Assembly (NCBI RefSeq): GCF_014775655.1
Contig: NZ_CP061274.1
Location: 1,984,001-2,048,000, forward strand
Length of the DNA stretch: 64,000 nucleotides
Source of the DNA: Clavibacter zhangzhiyongii
GTDB taxonomy: Bacteria > Actinomycetota > Actinomycetes > Actinomycetales > Microbacteriaceae
Direction of reading: 5' to 3'
Both the position numbers and the translations under genes were made by a program. Positions 53,274-61,100 of this stretch are shown in pieces. Position 1 is the first letter of the stretch. Each line of letters starts with the position of its first letter. The notes beneath the pieces were generated by a model. It was given only the letters and a program-made list of their open reading frames with translations, did no database searches and was not told where the DNA came from.

Positions 53274-54080
53274 TCAGGCACCGGCGTCGTCGCGTCGGTC
53301 CTCCCGCGCCTCCTCCTCCCGCGACCGCAGCCGCAGCCGCACCCGGTGCGCCACCACGACCAGGGCCAGCCACGCGAGCGCGAGGAGCCAGCCGGCGATC
53401 ACGTCGGTCAGCCAGTGGTGGCCGAGGTAGACGCGGCTGAGGCTCACCGTCGCGGCGAACGCGACGGCGACCACGTAGGTGAGCACGCGGATCGCCCGCC
53501 GCAGCTGCCGGAGCACGAGCAGGTAGGCGACGATCCCGGCCACCACGCTCGCGTTGAGGGTGTGGCCGGACGGGAACGACGGCGACGTCTCGTAGGGCGG
53601 CACGGCGTCGGCGCGCGGCGGCCGGTCGCGGCCGACGAGCACCTTGCCGACCTGGGTCATGGCGAGCGATCCGGCGCCCGCCGTGAGGCCGAGCACGACC
53701 GGCACCCACTGGCGCCGGCGGATCGCGAGGGTCGCGATCACCGCGACGCCCACGATCGGCACGGCGTAGACGCCCGCGACCTCGGTGAAGATCGTCACGG
53801 CCGTGTCGAGCCCGGGCGAGCGGACCTCCATCGCGAGGTGCAGCACGGGCTCGTCGAGGAGGGCGACGCTGTCGTCGTCGACCACGGCGACGTAGAGGCC
53901 CGCGAAGAGGCTGGACGCGGCGGTGATGACGAGCAGGCCGAGGACCAGCACGGCGGCGAAGGCGCCCGTCGGGCCGACGCGGGTCGCGACGCCGGCGGCT
54001 GCGCGGGAGACGCGGCCGGGCGGACGGGTGCGGGGGCGGCGCGCGGGCAGGCGGTCGCCCGTGGGGGCGAGCCGGGTCAC
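53274..54080 (-). CDS. PAP2-family membrane phosphatase
   Basis: A 268-residue membrane protein with about six helices and the three phosphatase motifs: KVLVGRDRP (KX6RP), SFPSGHTL (PSGH) and SRVYLGHHWLTD (SRX5HX3D). It probably dephosphorylates a lipid phosphate such as phosphatidate or undecaprenyl diphosphate outside or in the membrane. The N-terminal 35 residues are Arg/Pro-rich and may be cytoplasmic. GTG 54080 overlaps the preceding membrane-protein stop by GTGA. Confidence 0.88.
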   Translation of the reverse strand: MTRLAPTGDRLPARRPRTRPPGRVSRAAAGVATRVGPTGAFAAVLVLGLLVITAASSLFAGLYVAVVDDDSVALLDEPVLHLAMEVRSPGLDTAVTIFTEVAGVYAVPIVGVAVIATLAIRRRQWVPVVLGLTAGAGSLAMTQVGKVLVGRDRPPRADAVPPYETSPSFPSGHTLNASVVAGIVAYLLVLRQLRRAIRVLTYVVAVAFAATVSLSRVYLGHHWLTDVIAGWLLALAWLALVVVAHRVRLRLRSREEEAREDRRDDAGA

Positions 54081-54445
54081 CCGTGGACGAGCGCGGAGGA
54101 CGGCACACGATCCCGGCCGCGGACGGCGGCGGCGATGAGGCCCGCCGTGCCCGCGATCAGGCCGATGACGAAGGTGGCGACGCCGCCGATGACGCCCATG
54201 AGCACGATCCCGAAGGCGCCGGCGCTCTCGTCGGGCTGCCCGACGGCGTCCCGCGTGGCCCATGCCGCGAGCACGGCGAGCCCCAGGGCGAGGACGAGCG
54301 CGACGATGGTCGTCCCCACGAGGTACCAGCCCCAGCCGGCCCCGCGGGCCTTCGCGACGGCGAGGACGACGGCCGCGATGATCACGAGCACCGGCACGCC
54401 GAGCGTCAGGGTGAGGGCGAGCGCGAAGGCGGTGTCGGGATCCAT
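54077..54445 (-). CDS. small membrane protein co-translated with the PAP2 gene
   Basis: A 122-residue hydrophobic protein with three clear helices (about 5-32, 40-62, 76-108) and a short basic tail. No family is recognised. It leads a two-gene leftward operon with the PAP2 phosphatase through a GTGA overlap, so a shared membrane role is likely. Confidence 0.7.
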   Translation of the reverse strand: MDPDTAFALALTLTLGVPVLVIIAAVVLAVAKARGAGWGWYLVGTTIVALVLALGLAVLAAWATRDAVGQPDESAGAFGIVLMGVIGGVATFVIGLIAGTAGLIAAAVRGRDRVPSSALVHG

Positions 54446-54494
54446 GGATCGAGCGTAGGCCGCGGCCCTGAGGACCGCGAGGGCGGGCGGCTCT

Positions 54495-54500
54495 TAGCAT
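54495..54500 (+). promoter_or_regulatory. -10 hexamer TAGCAT for the leaderless mocA-like gene
   Basis: TAGCAT, GGGCGG, ATG at 54507. It is the same six-base spacing seen at 38299 and elsewhere. Confidence 0.5.
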
Positions 54501-54506
54501 GGGCGG

Positions 54507-55130
54507 ATGGCGGGATCACGGGGCGCGGACGACGACGCGCGGCCGGCCGCGCGCATCGCGGGCGTCGTCCTCGCCGCCGGCGCGGGCACGCGGTACGGCG
54601 GACCCAAGGCGCTCGCGACGCACCCCGACGGCACGCCCTGGCTCGCGACGGCGATCGGGGCGCTCGCCGAGGGCGGCTGCTCCCCGGTCCTCGTCGTGCT
54701 CGGCGCGCGGGCGGACGAGGCGGAGGCGCTGCTCGGCACCCTCCCGGAGGCCGGCCGCGCGGTCGTCGTGCGCGCGGACGACTGGGCCGACGGCATGGCC
54801 GCCTCCCTGCGCTCGGCGCTCCGGGCGGCCGCGGCCCTGGATCCGGCTCCCGTCGCCCTCGCCGTCGTGCCGGTCGACGTGCCCGACCTCGACGCCGCCA
54901 CCGTCCGCCGCGTGCTCGACGTCGCCCCGGTGGACGCGACGGCGCTCCGCCAGGCCGTATTCCGCGGTCGCCCCGGTCATCCCGCCCTGATCGGCCGCGA
55001 CCACTGGGCGCCGCTCGCCGCCGCCGTGCACGGCGACGCGGGCGCCCGCCCCTACCTCGCCTCCCACGACGCGCGGCTCGTCGAGGCGGCCGACCTCAGC
55101 ACGGGCGCGGACGTCGACCGGCGCCACTGA
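54507..55130 (+). CDS. MocA-like molybdenum cofactor nucleotidyltransferase
   Basis: A 207-residue NTP-transferase. The nucleotide-binding signature is AGVVLAAGAGTRYGGPKAL, the metal-binding acid is in VVPVDVPDLDAATV, and GRPGHPALIGRDHW is the motif shared by MocA/MobA-type enzymes. MocA adds CMP to molybdopterin to make the dinucleotide form used by many xanthine dehydrogenase-family enzymes, which fits the gene cluster. CTP versus GTP specificity is not decided here; MocA is preferred because of context. Confidence 0.82.
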   Translation: MAGSRGADDDARPAARIAGVVLAAGAGTRYGGPKALATHPDGTPWLATAIGALAEGGCSPVLVVLGARADEAEALLGTLPEAGRAVVVRADDWADGMAASLRSALRAAAALDPAPVALAVVPVDVPDLDAATVRRVLDVAPVDATALRQAVFRGRPGHPALIGRDHWAPLAAAVHGDAGARPYLASHDARLVEAADLSTGADVDRRH

Positions 55131-55143
55131 CCCCGCGTCCGCC

Positions 55144-55692
55144 TCAGCGCCCGAGCGCCTCAGCGCCCAGCGCCTCCTCCAGCGCGTGCCAGGCGAGCAG
55201 CGCGCACGTGCCGCGGAGCGGGTAGCGGCCGGAGTCCGCGAGGGCGAACGCGTCGCCGAGGCGCTCCTCGGCGCCGGGTCGGAGCTCGTGGGAGCGGATA
55301 AGCGCGCGCAGCTCGACGACGAGCGCCGACGCCTCCGCGGAGGTGCGCCCCTCGACCAGCTCGGCCAGCATCGACGCCGACGCCTGCGAGACCGTGCAGC
55401 CGCGGCCGTGCCAGCGGACGGCGATACGGTCGGCGGGATCCGCGGCCGCGCCCGCGTCGAGGGGCGGGTGCGCGGGATCCGCCGCGAGCACCCGGAGGTC
55501 GACCACGTCGCCGCACGTGGCGTTGCGCTGCTCGGACGCGCCGAGCACGACGCCGGCCGCGGGCGTGGCGGCGTCCGGCTCGGCGACGAACCGCCCGGGC
55601 GCCGACGCCGCCCGCAGCGCCGCGTCGCTGCCGACGCGCCGCCGGGCGTGGTCCGCGATGAGGGCCGACGCGATCTGCCGGTCGAGCGTCAT
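55144..55692 (-). CDS. SufU/IscU-like Fe-S cluster scaffold protein
   Basis: A 182-residue protein keeping the scaffold residues of the SufU family: C60 and D62 in NATCGDVVDL, C99 in HGRGCTVSQASASML and C163 in PLRGTCALLAWHAL. It is somewhat longer than usual because of a 15-20 residue Ala/Asp-rich insertion (about 74-88). SufU normally sits in a suf operon next to SufS; here no suf genes are present. It is instead translated from an ATGA overlap after gamma-glutamyltranspeptidase and near the Fe-S-rich xanthine dehydrogenase genes. Whether it is the main scaffold or a specialised second copy is not visible. Confidence 0.8.
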   Translation of the reverse strand: MTLDRQIASALIADHARRRVGSDAALRAASAPGRFVAEPDAATPAAGVVLGASEQRNATCGDVVDLRVLAADPAHPPLDAGAAADPADRIAVRWHGRGCTVSQASASMLAELVEGRTSAEASALVVELRALIRSHELRPGAEERLGDAFALADSGRYPLRGTCALLAWHALEEALGAEALGR

Positions 55693-57500
55693 CGGCCGAC
55701 CGCGTAGCCCTGCGCCCCGCGCGGGTTCGCCGCGGCGCCGAGGAGGCCGGTGGCGGGATCGCGCGTGACCGCCGAGAGCCGCCCGAGGGTCCAGTCGCCG
55801 ACGACCTCCACCTCGTGCCCGCGGGCCCGCAGGTCGGCGATGACGTCCTCGCCCACGCGCCCCTCGACCACGAGGCCGCCGGGCGTCCAGGTGCGGGGCC
55901 AGAAGGACCCGGGGACGCTCGTCGTGTGGAACGTCGGCGCGTCCACGGCCTGCTGCGGCGCGAAGCCCCCGACGATCGTGCGCAGCAGGTACGGCAGCTG
56001 CCACTGGTCCTGCTGGTCGCCGCCGGGCGAGCCGAGCGCCTCGACGGGCTCGCCGTCGCGCGTGATGAGCGTGGGAGTCAGCGTCGTGCGCGGGCGGCGT
56101 CCGGGCACGAGCGACGACGGGCCGCCGGGCTCCAGCCACGTCATCTGCAGGCGGGTGCCGAGGCAGAAGCCGAGCGCGGGGATGAACGGCGACGACTGGA
56201 GCCAGCCACCGGAGGGCGTGGCGGAGATCATGTTGCCCCACCGGTCGACGACGTCGAGGTGGCACGTGTCGCCGCGGGTCTCGCCGGTGCGCGAGACGGT
56301 GGGCTCGCCCGTGCCGCCGGCCGACGCGGGCGCGTCGCCCTCGACCACGAGCGGCGGACGGAAGGGCTCGACGCCGTCGATGCGTCCGGGCCGCAGCTCG
56401 TGCGACGCCTCGTCCGTGATGAGCGCGCGCCGCTCGGCCGCGTACTCGGGCGAGAGCAGCACGTCGAGGGGCGCGCCGCCCGGCACGGCGTCGCCGTAGT
56501 GGGCCTCGCGGTCGGCCAGCGCGAGCTTCTGCGCCTCGACGATGCGGTGGATGCCGTCCGCCGTCGCCGGGTCGACCTCGTCGTCCGCGTACCCGTCGAG
56601 GATCATGAGCGCCTGCAGCAGCGCCGGCCCCTGGCCCCAGGCGCCCGTCTTCCAGATCCGGAGGCCGCGGAAGTCGATCGCCACCGCGTCCTCCCACGAC
56701 GCGCGCGAGCCGGCGAGGTCCTCGGCGGTCAGGAGCCCGGCGTGGTCGGCGCCCGTCGAGTGCCGGTGCGGCTCCTGCACGCTCGCGACCATCTCCTCCG
56801 CGACGAAGCCCTCCGCCCAGACCGTGCGGGCCGCCTCGATGCGGTCCTCCCGCGTCGCATCCGCGCCCGCCGCGGCGGACGACTCCGCGAGGATCCGCTC
56901 CATCGCCGCCGCCCACGCCGGGTTCCGCACGAGCGACCCGGCGGCGGGCGCCTCGCCGTCGGGCATCCAGAACCCGGCGGACGCCGACCAGTGCTCGCGG
57001 AACAGGTCGGCGACGCCCGCGATGGTGCGCCGCACGCTCTCGAGCACCGGGTGCCCGTCGCGGGCGTACCCGATGGCGAAGGCCCAGACGTCGGCGAGCT
57101 CCCACGTCCCGTGGTCGCGGAGCAGCAGCAGCCACGCGTCGACCGCGGCGGGCACGGCGGCCGCGAGGGCGCCGGCGCCGGGCACGCGGTCGAGCCCCTC
57201 CTCCCGGAAGCGCTCAGGGCTGGCGGCGGCGGGCGCGGATCCCTGGCCCATGAGCAGCTTCGGCGCGTCCTCCCCCGCGACGTGCACGACGGCGGTCATG
57301 TCGCCGCCCGGCCCGTTGAGGTGCGGCTCGACGACGTGCAGCACGAAGGCGCCGGCGACGGCGGCGTCGAAGGCGTTGCCGCCGCGCTCGAGCACGGCCT
57401 GGCCGGTGCCGGAGGCGAGCCAGTGCGTGGAGGCGCTCATGCCGAAGGTGCCGCGGAGCGTGGGGCGGGTGGTGAAGGCGTCGGGGGCGCGGAACGTCAC
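55689..57500 (-). CDS. gamma-glutamyltranspeptidase family protein
   Basis: A 603-residue Ntn-hydrolase precursor. The large-subunit region has THWLASGTGQAVLERGGNAF and PHLNGPGGDMTAVV. The predicted autoprocessing Thr that begins the small subunit is in TRGDTCHLDVVDRWGNMIS, and PSGGWLQSSPFIP follows. The later LEALGSPGGDQQDQW corresponds to the usual GSPGG loop. No signal peptide is seen, so it may be cytosolic. Substrates could be gamma-glutamyl compounds or cephalosporin-like amides. GTG 57500 is chosen with AAGGACC upstream. Confidence 0.88.
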   Translation of the reverse strand: MTFRAPDAFTTRPTLRGTFGMSASTHWLASGTGQAVLERGGNAFDAAVAGAFVLHVVEPHLNGPGGDMTAVVHVAGEDAPKLLMGQGSAPAAASPERFREEGLDRVPGAGALAAAVPAAVDAWLLLLRDHGTWELADVWAFAIGYARDGHPVLESVRRTIAGVADLFREHWSASAGFWMPDGEAPAAGSLVRNPAWAAAMERILAESSAAAGADATREDRIEAARTVWAEGFVAEEMVASVQEPHRHSTGADHAGLLTAEDLAGSRASWEDAVAIDFRGLRIWKTGAWGQGPALLQALMILDGYADDEVDPATADGIHRIVEAQKLALADREAHYGDAVPGGAPLDVLLSPEYAAERRALITDEASHELRPGRIDGVEPFRPPLVVEGDAPASAGGTGEPTVSRTGETRGDTCHLDVVDRWGNMISATPSGGWLQSSPFIPALGFCLGTRLQMTWLEPGGPSSLVPGRRPRTTLTPTLITRDGEPVEALGSPGGDQQDQWQLPYLLRTIVGGFAPQQAVDAPTFHTTSVPGSFWPRTWTPGGLVVEGRVGEDVIADLRARGHEVEVVGDWTLGRLSAVTRDPATGLLGAAANPRGAQGYAVGR

Positions 57501-57514
57501 GAGGGGGTCCTTCC

Positions 57515-57528
57515 GGTGGGATCCCACC
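57515..57528. promoter_or_regulatory. palindromic candidate operator in the ggt/MFS divergent gap
   Basis: GGTGGGATCCCACC is a perfect 14-bp palindrome, 15 bases before the gamma-glutamyltranspeptidase GTG and within the 105-base gap to the MFS gene. It contains the genome-wide GGATCC word, so it might be part of that background, but the extended symmetry is notable. Confidence 0.4.
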
Positions 57529-57605
57529 AGTCGACCACATCCGTTCCTCCCGGTGCGGGAATGCGCCCGGCCCCGCGCCCGTTGACCGGACGACCCGGGA
57601 GGCCC

Positions 57606-59045
57606 ATGACTGACACGACTGGCGTCGGATTCCGATCCGAGCGCGGACCCATCCTCATCGCCCTGATGATGACGACGGGCCTCGTGGCCATCGACTCGAC
57701 CATCCTCGCCACGGCGGTGCCGTCCATCGTCGACGACCTCGGCGGCTTCGCCTCCTTCCCGTGGCTGTTCTCGATCTACCTGCTCGCGCAGGCCGTGTCG
57801 GTGCCGCTGTACGCGAAGCTCGCCGACACCGTGGGGCGGAAGCCGATCATCCTCATCGGCATCGGCCTGTTCCTCGTGGGATCCGTGCTGTGCGGGCTCG
57901 CGTGGAGCATGCCCGCGCTCATCGCGGCGCGCGCGATCCAGGGCCTCGGCGCGGGCGCCGTGCAGCCCATGGCGATCACGATCGCCGGTGACATCTACAC
58001 GGTCGCCGAGCGCGCGAAGACGCAGGGGTACCTCGCGAGCGTGTGGGCGATCTCGTCCGTCGTCGGCCCGACCCTCGGCGGCGTGTTCTCCGAGTTCACG
58101 AGCTGGCGCTGGATCTTCTTCGTCAACGTGCCGCTCTGCCTCGTCGCCGGCTGGATGATCGTCCGCCGCTTCCACGAGTCCATCGAGCGCACGCGCCACC
58201 GCGTCGACTACGCCGGCGCCGCGCTCCTCACGGTCGGCCTCAGCCTCCTGATCCTCGCGGTGCTGGAGGGCGGCCAGGCCTGGGCGTGGGACTCCCTGCC
58301 CAGCGTCGGCGCGTTCGGCGTCGGCGCCGTGCTGATCGTGGCGTTCCTCCTCGTGGAGCGCCGCGCGGCCGAGCCCGTGCTGCCGCTCTGGGTGTTCTCC
58401 CGCCGCCTGCTGCTCACGACCACGCTCGTGTCGCTCGGCGTCGGCGCGATCCTCATCGGCCTCACCTCCTACGTGCCCACGTACCTGGAGGGGTCGATCG
58501 GCGTCACGCCGCTCGTCTCGGGCCTGGCGCTCGCCGCGCTCACCATCGGCTGGCCGATCTCCGCGTCGCTCTCCGGCCGCCTCTACCTCCGCATCGGGTT
58601 CCGGCGCACGGTGCTCATCGGCATGGCGCTCACGGTCGTGGGCACGGGATCCATCGCGCTGCTCGCCGCGACGCCCACGCTCGCGGGCGTCGCCGCCGGC
58701 TGCTTCGTGGTGGGCCTCGGGCTCGGCCTCGTCGCGACGCCCAGCCTCATCGGCGCGCAGTCGAGCGTGGGCTGGGGCGAGCGCGGCGTCGTCACGGGCG
58801 CCAACCTGTTCGCCCGCTCCATCGGCAGCGCCGTCGGCGTCGCCGTCTTCGGCGCGATCGCCAACGCGATCTTCGCCGCGTCGGACGGCGGGCAGCGGGA
58901 TCCGGACGCCGTGATCGCCGCGTCCGGCGCGGTCTTCCTCGCGGTGGGCGTCTGCGCGCTCGCGACCGTCGTCGCGGGCCTGACGATGCCGGAGTCGCGC
59001 GTCGAGGACACCGAGATCGCGCGCGCGGAGCCCGTCGTCGACTGA
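57606..59045 (+). CDS. MFS drug exporter, DHA2 (14-helix) family
   Basis: A 479-residue proton-driven exporter. Motif C-type and DHA2 marks include LMMTTGLVAIDSTILATAVPSI, the cytoplasmic loop KLADTVGRKPI (motif A), RAIQGLGAGAVQPMAITI and WAISSVVGPTLGGVFSE. About fourteen helices fit the hydrophobic pattern. The substrate range is unknown; the family exports dyes, antibiotics and metabolites. GGGAGG at 57597-57602 precedes ATG 57606. It follows a divergent gap with a palindrome and is succeeded by an oxidoreductase on the same strand. Confidence 0.9.
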   Translation: MTDTTGVGFRSERGPILIALMMTTGLVAIDSTILATAVPSIVDDLGGFASFPWLFSIYLLAQAVSVPLYAKLADTVGRKPIILIGIGLFLVGSVLCGLAWSMPALIAARAIQGLGAGAVQPMAITIAGDIYTVAERAKTQGYLASVWAISSVVGPTLGGVFSEFTSWRWIFFVNVPLCLVAGWMIVRRFHESIERTRHRVDYAGAALLTVGLSLLILAVLEGGQAWAWDSLPSVGAFGVGAVLIVAFLLVERRAAEPVLPLWVFSRRLLLTTTLVSLGVGAILIGLTSYVPTYLEGSIGVTPLVSGLALAALTIGWPISASLSGRLYLRIGFRRTVLIGMALTVVGTGSIALLAATPTLAGVAAGCFVVGLGLGLVATPSLIGAQSSVGWGERGVVTGANLFARSIGSAVGVAVFGAIANAIFAASDGGQRDPDAVIAASGAVFLAVGVCALATVVAGLTMPESRVEDTEIARAEPVVD

Positions 59046-59140
59046 CCGCCGCGGCGCCCGCCCGATTCGCGGGAATGCCGACCCCGCCCCTACAGTTGAC
59101 CCAGATGCATACGTTCGCATGGATAGGGAAGCAGGGCAGC

Positions 59141-60169
59141 ATGGCGCAGGAGATCGAGCTCGGACTGGACACGTTCGGCGACGTCACGGTCGGACCGGAC
59201 GGCCGTGAGCTGCCCTACGCCGAGGTGATCCGCAACGTGGTCGCCGAGGGCGTCCTCGCCGACCAGGTCGGCATCGACTTCATCGGCCTCGGCGAGCACC
59301 ATCGCGACGACTACGCGATCTCCTCCCCCGAGGTCGCGCTCGCCGCCATCGCCGCGAAGACCGAGCGCATCCGCCTCGGCTCCGCCGTCACCGTGCTCAG
59401 CTCCGACGACCCGGTGCGCGTCTTCCAGCGCTTCGCCACGCTCGACGCCGTCTCGGACGGCCGCGCGGAGGTCATCCTCGGCCGCGGATCCTTCACCGAG
59501 TCGTTCCCGCTGTTCGGCTACGAGCTGAGCGACTACGAGCGCCTCTTCGAGGAGAAGCTCGGCCTGTTCGCCGAGCTCGTGAAGGAGACGCCCGTCACCT
59601 GGAGCGGCTCGACGCGCGCTAGCCTCACCGACCACGACGTGTTCCCGAAGACGGCGAACGGCATCAGGACGTGGGTCGGCGTCGGCGGCAGCCCCGAGTC
59701 GGTCGTGCGCGCCGCGCGCCACGGCTTCCCCCTCATGCTCGCGATCATCGGCGGCGAGCCGCACCGCTTCGCGCCCTACGCCGACCTGTTCGCCCGCGCC
59801 CTCGACCAGCTCGAGCAGCCGCGCCTGCCCGTGGGGATCCACTCGCCCGGCTACGTCGGCGAGACCGACGCCGAGGCGCGCGAGGCCTTCTTCCCCGACT
59901 ACCAGGTCATGCACGCCCGCATCGGCAAGGACCGCGGCTGGCCGCCGCTCGCCCGCGCGTCCTACGAGCAGGAGATCGAGCACGGCTCGCTCTACGTCGG
60001 ATCCCCCGAGACCGTCGCCCGCAAGATCGCCGCGACGCTGAAGGCCGTCGGCGCCACGCGCTTCGACCTCAAGTACAGCGCCGGCCCGTTCTCGCACGAG
60101 CGCATGATGGGCGGGATCGAGCGCTACGGCACGATCGTCGCGCCCATGGTGCGCGACATCCTGTCCTGA
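59141..60169 (+). CDS. LLM-class flavin-dependent oxidoreductase
   Basis: A 342-residue luciferase-like monooxygenase or reductase (FMN or F420). Recognisable blocks are IELGLDTFGDVTV, IDFIGLGEHHRDDYAISSPE, IRLGSAVTVLSSDDPVRVFQ, GRAEVILGRGSFTES and SYEQEIEHGSLYVGSPETVARKI. ATG 59141 is preferred over ATG 59105. The 36 bases between them use codons that are very rare here (ATA, GCA, CAT), the family N-terminus starts at MAQEIELGLD, and AGGGAAG lies nine bases upstream. The substrate is unknown. Confidence 0.85.
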   Translation: MAQEIELGLDTFGDVTVGPDGRELPYAEVIRNVVAEGVLADQVGIDFIGLGEHHRDDYAISSPEVALAAIAAKTERIRLGSAVTVLSSDDPVRVFQRFATLDAVSDGRAEVILGRGSFTESFPLFGYELSDYERLFEEKLGLFAELVKETPVTWSGSTRASLTDHDVFPKTANGIRTWVGVGGSPESVVRAARHGFPLMLAIIGGEPHRFAPYADLFARALDQLEQPRLPVGIHSPGYVGETDAEAREAFFPDYQVMHARIGKDRGWPPLARASYEQEIEHGSLYVGSPETVARKIAATLKAVGATRFDLKYSAGPFSHERMMGGIERYGTIVAPMVRDILS

Positions 60170-60230
60170 CCCGGAGGGCCGATCCGCGCGGCCCGGGGAC
60201 ACCCGGTGGAGGCGGCACCCGACGGCGGGA

Positions 60231-60236
60231 TATCCT
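60231..60236 (+). promoter_or_regulatory. -10 hexamer TATCCT upstream of the SGNH-like gene
   Basis: TATCCT lies 12 bases before ATG 60249, allowing a very short leader of about five bases. It supports the outermost ATG over 60276 or 60285. Confidence 0.4.
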
Positions 60237-60248
60237 GCGAACGTCCCC

Positions 60249-61100
60249 ATGTCGGGGGCATCGCGACGGATGGGACGAGCTGCGATGACCGGCGATCCGC
60301 CCTCCTCCGTCGAACCGGGCGCCCCGCACCCGGGTGCGGACGGCACGGTCGCCGCTCCCCGCGAGGCCGTCGGACGCCGGGCCCTGTCCGCCGGACCGCT
60401 GGCGTCGCTGCGGTCCGCGACGCTCGGCCACCTGCAGTACCGGGTGCTCTACCGCGAGATGCGCCGCGCCACGTTCCCCCGCGACTCCCCCACCGGCTCG
60501 CTGCCCGGCCCCGACCCGTACGGCCTCGCGGTCGTCGGCGAGGGCACGGCGGTCGGCTACCAGACCGTCTCGCACGACCTCGGGGTGGCCGGGCAGGTGG
60601 CCCACAAGCTCGCCGTCCGCACCGGCCGCGGGGTGTTCTGGTCGGTGCAGTCGTTCCCCGACTTCACCGTGCGCTCCTGGCGCGCCGGGCTCGACGCGTT
60701 CCCCGCCTGGGCGAGCACCGACGTGGCCGTGCTCGCGCTCGGCATCGGGGACGCCATCCGCTACACGCCCACGCCGCTGTGGGAGCAGCTGCTGCGCGCG
60801 TGCATCCTCGAGATGCAGGCGCGCATGCCCGAGGGCGCCATCGTGCTGGTCACCGAGGTGCCGCCGCTGGAGATCTCGCCCGTCACGCCGCCGCCCATCG
60901 CCGGCCCGGTCGGCCGGCACGCGGACGCGCTGAACCGCAGCACCCGTCGCGTGGTGGCCGGCATCGACCGGGCGGAGAGCGTGCCGTTCCCGGCGTGGCG
61001 GATCCCGGAGTTCACGGCGCCGAACCCCGAGGACACGCTCTACGGCCGCGTCTACCGCGCGTGGGCGGAGCTGCTGGTCGAGCGGATCGCGCCGGCGTGA
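60249..61100 (+). CDS. SGNH/GDSL-hydrolase-like protein lacking the usual nucleophile
   Basis: A 283-residue cytosolic protein. The core (about 90-270) follows an SGNH layout: a first strand YGLAVVGEGTAVGYQ at the place of GDSxxxG, a helical stretch with GVAGQVAHKLAVRTGRGVFW, strand VAVLALGIGDAIRYTPTPLW near the GxND block, and a late strand plus YGRVYRAWAELL. The nucleophilic Ser of block I is replaced (GEG), so it may be non-catalytic or use another residue. Its TGA overlaps the next gene by GTGA. ATG 60285 (MTGDPP) is an alternative start. Confidence 0.6.
   Translation: MSGASRRMGRAAMTGDPPSSVEPGAPHPGADGTVAAPREAVGRRALSAGPLASLRSATLGHLQYRVLYREMRRATFPRDSPTGSLPGPDPYGLAVVGEGTAVGYQTVSHDLGVAGQVAHKLAVRTGRGVFWSVQSFPDFTVRSWRAGLDAFPAWASTDVAVLALGIGDAIRYTPTPLWEQLLRACILEMQARMPEGAIVLVTEVPPLEISPVTPPPIAGPVGRHADALNRSTRRVVAGIDRAESVPFPAWRIPEFTAPNPEDTLYGRVYRAWAELLVERIAPA

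Noticed and set aside
59105-59140. Upstream start for the LLM oxidoreductase at ATG 59105, eight bases after TACAGT
   Set aside because: The 12 extra codons use ATA, GCA and CAT, which are very rare here, and the family N-terminus begins at the second ATG. The upstream stretch is better read as 5' leader, although the hexamer is suggestive.
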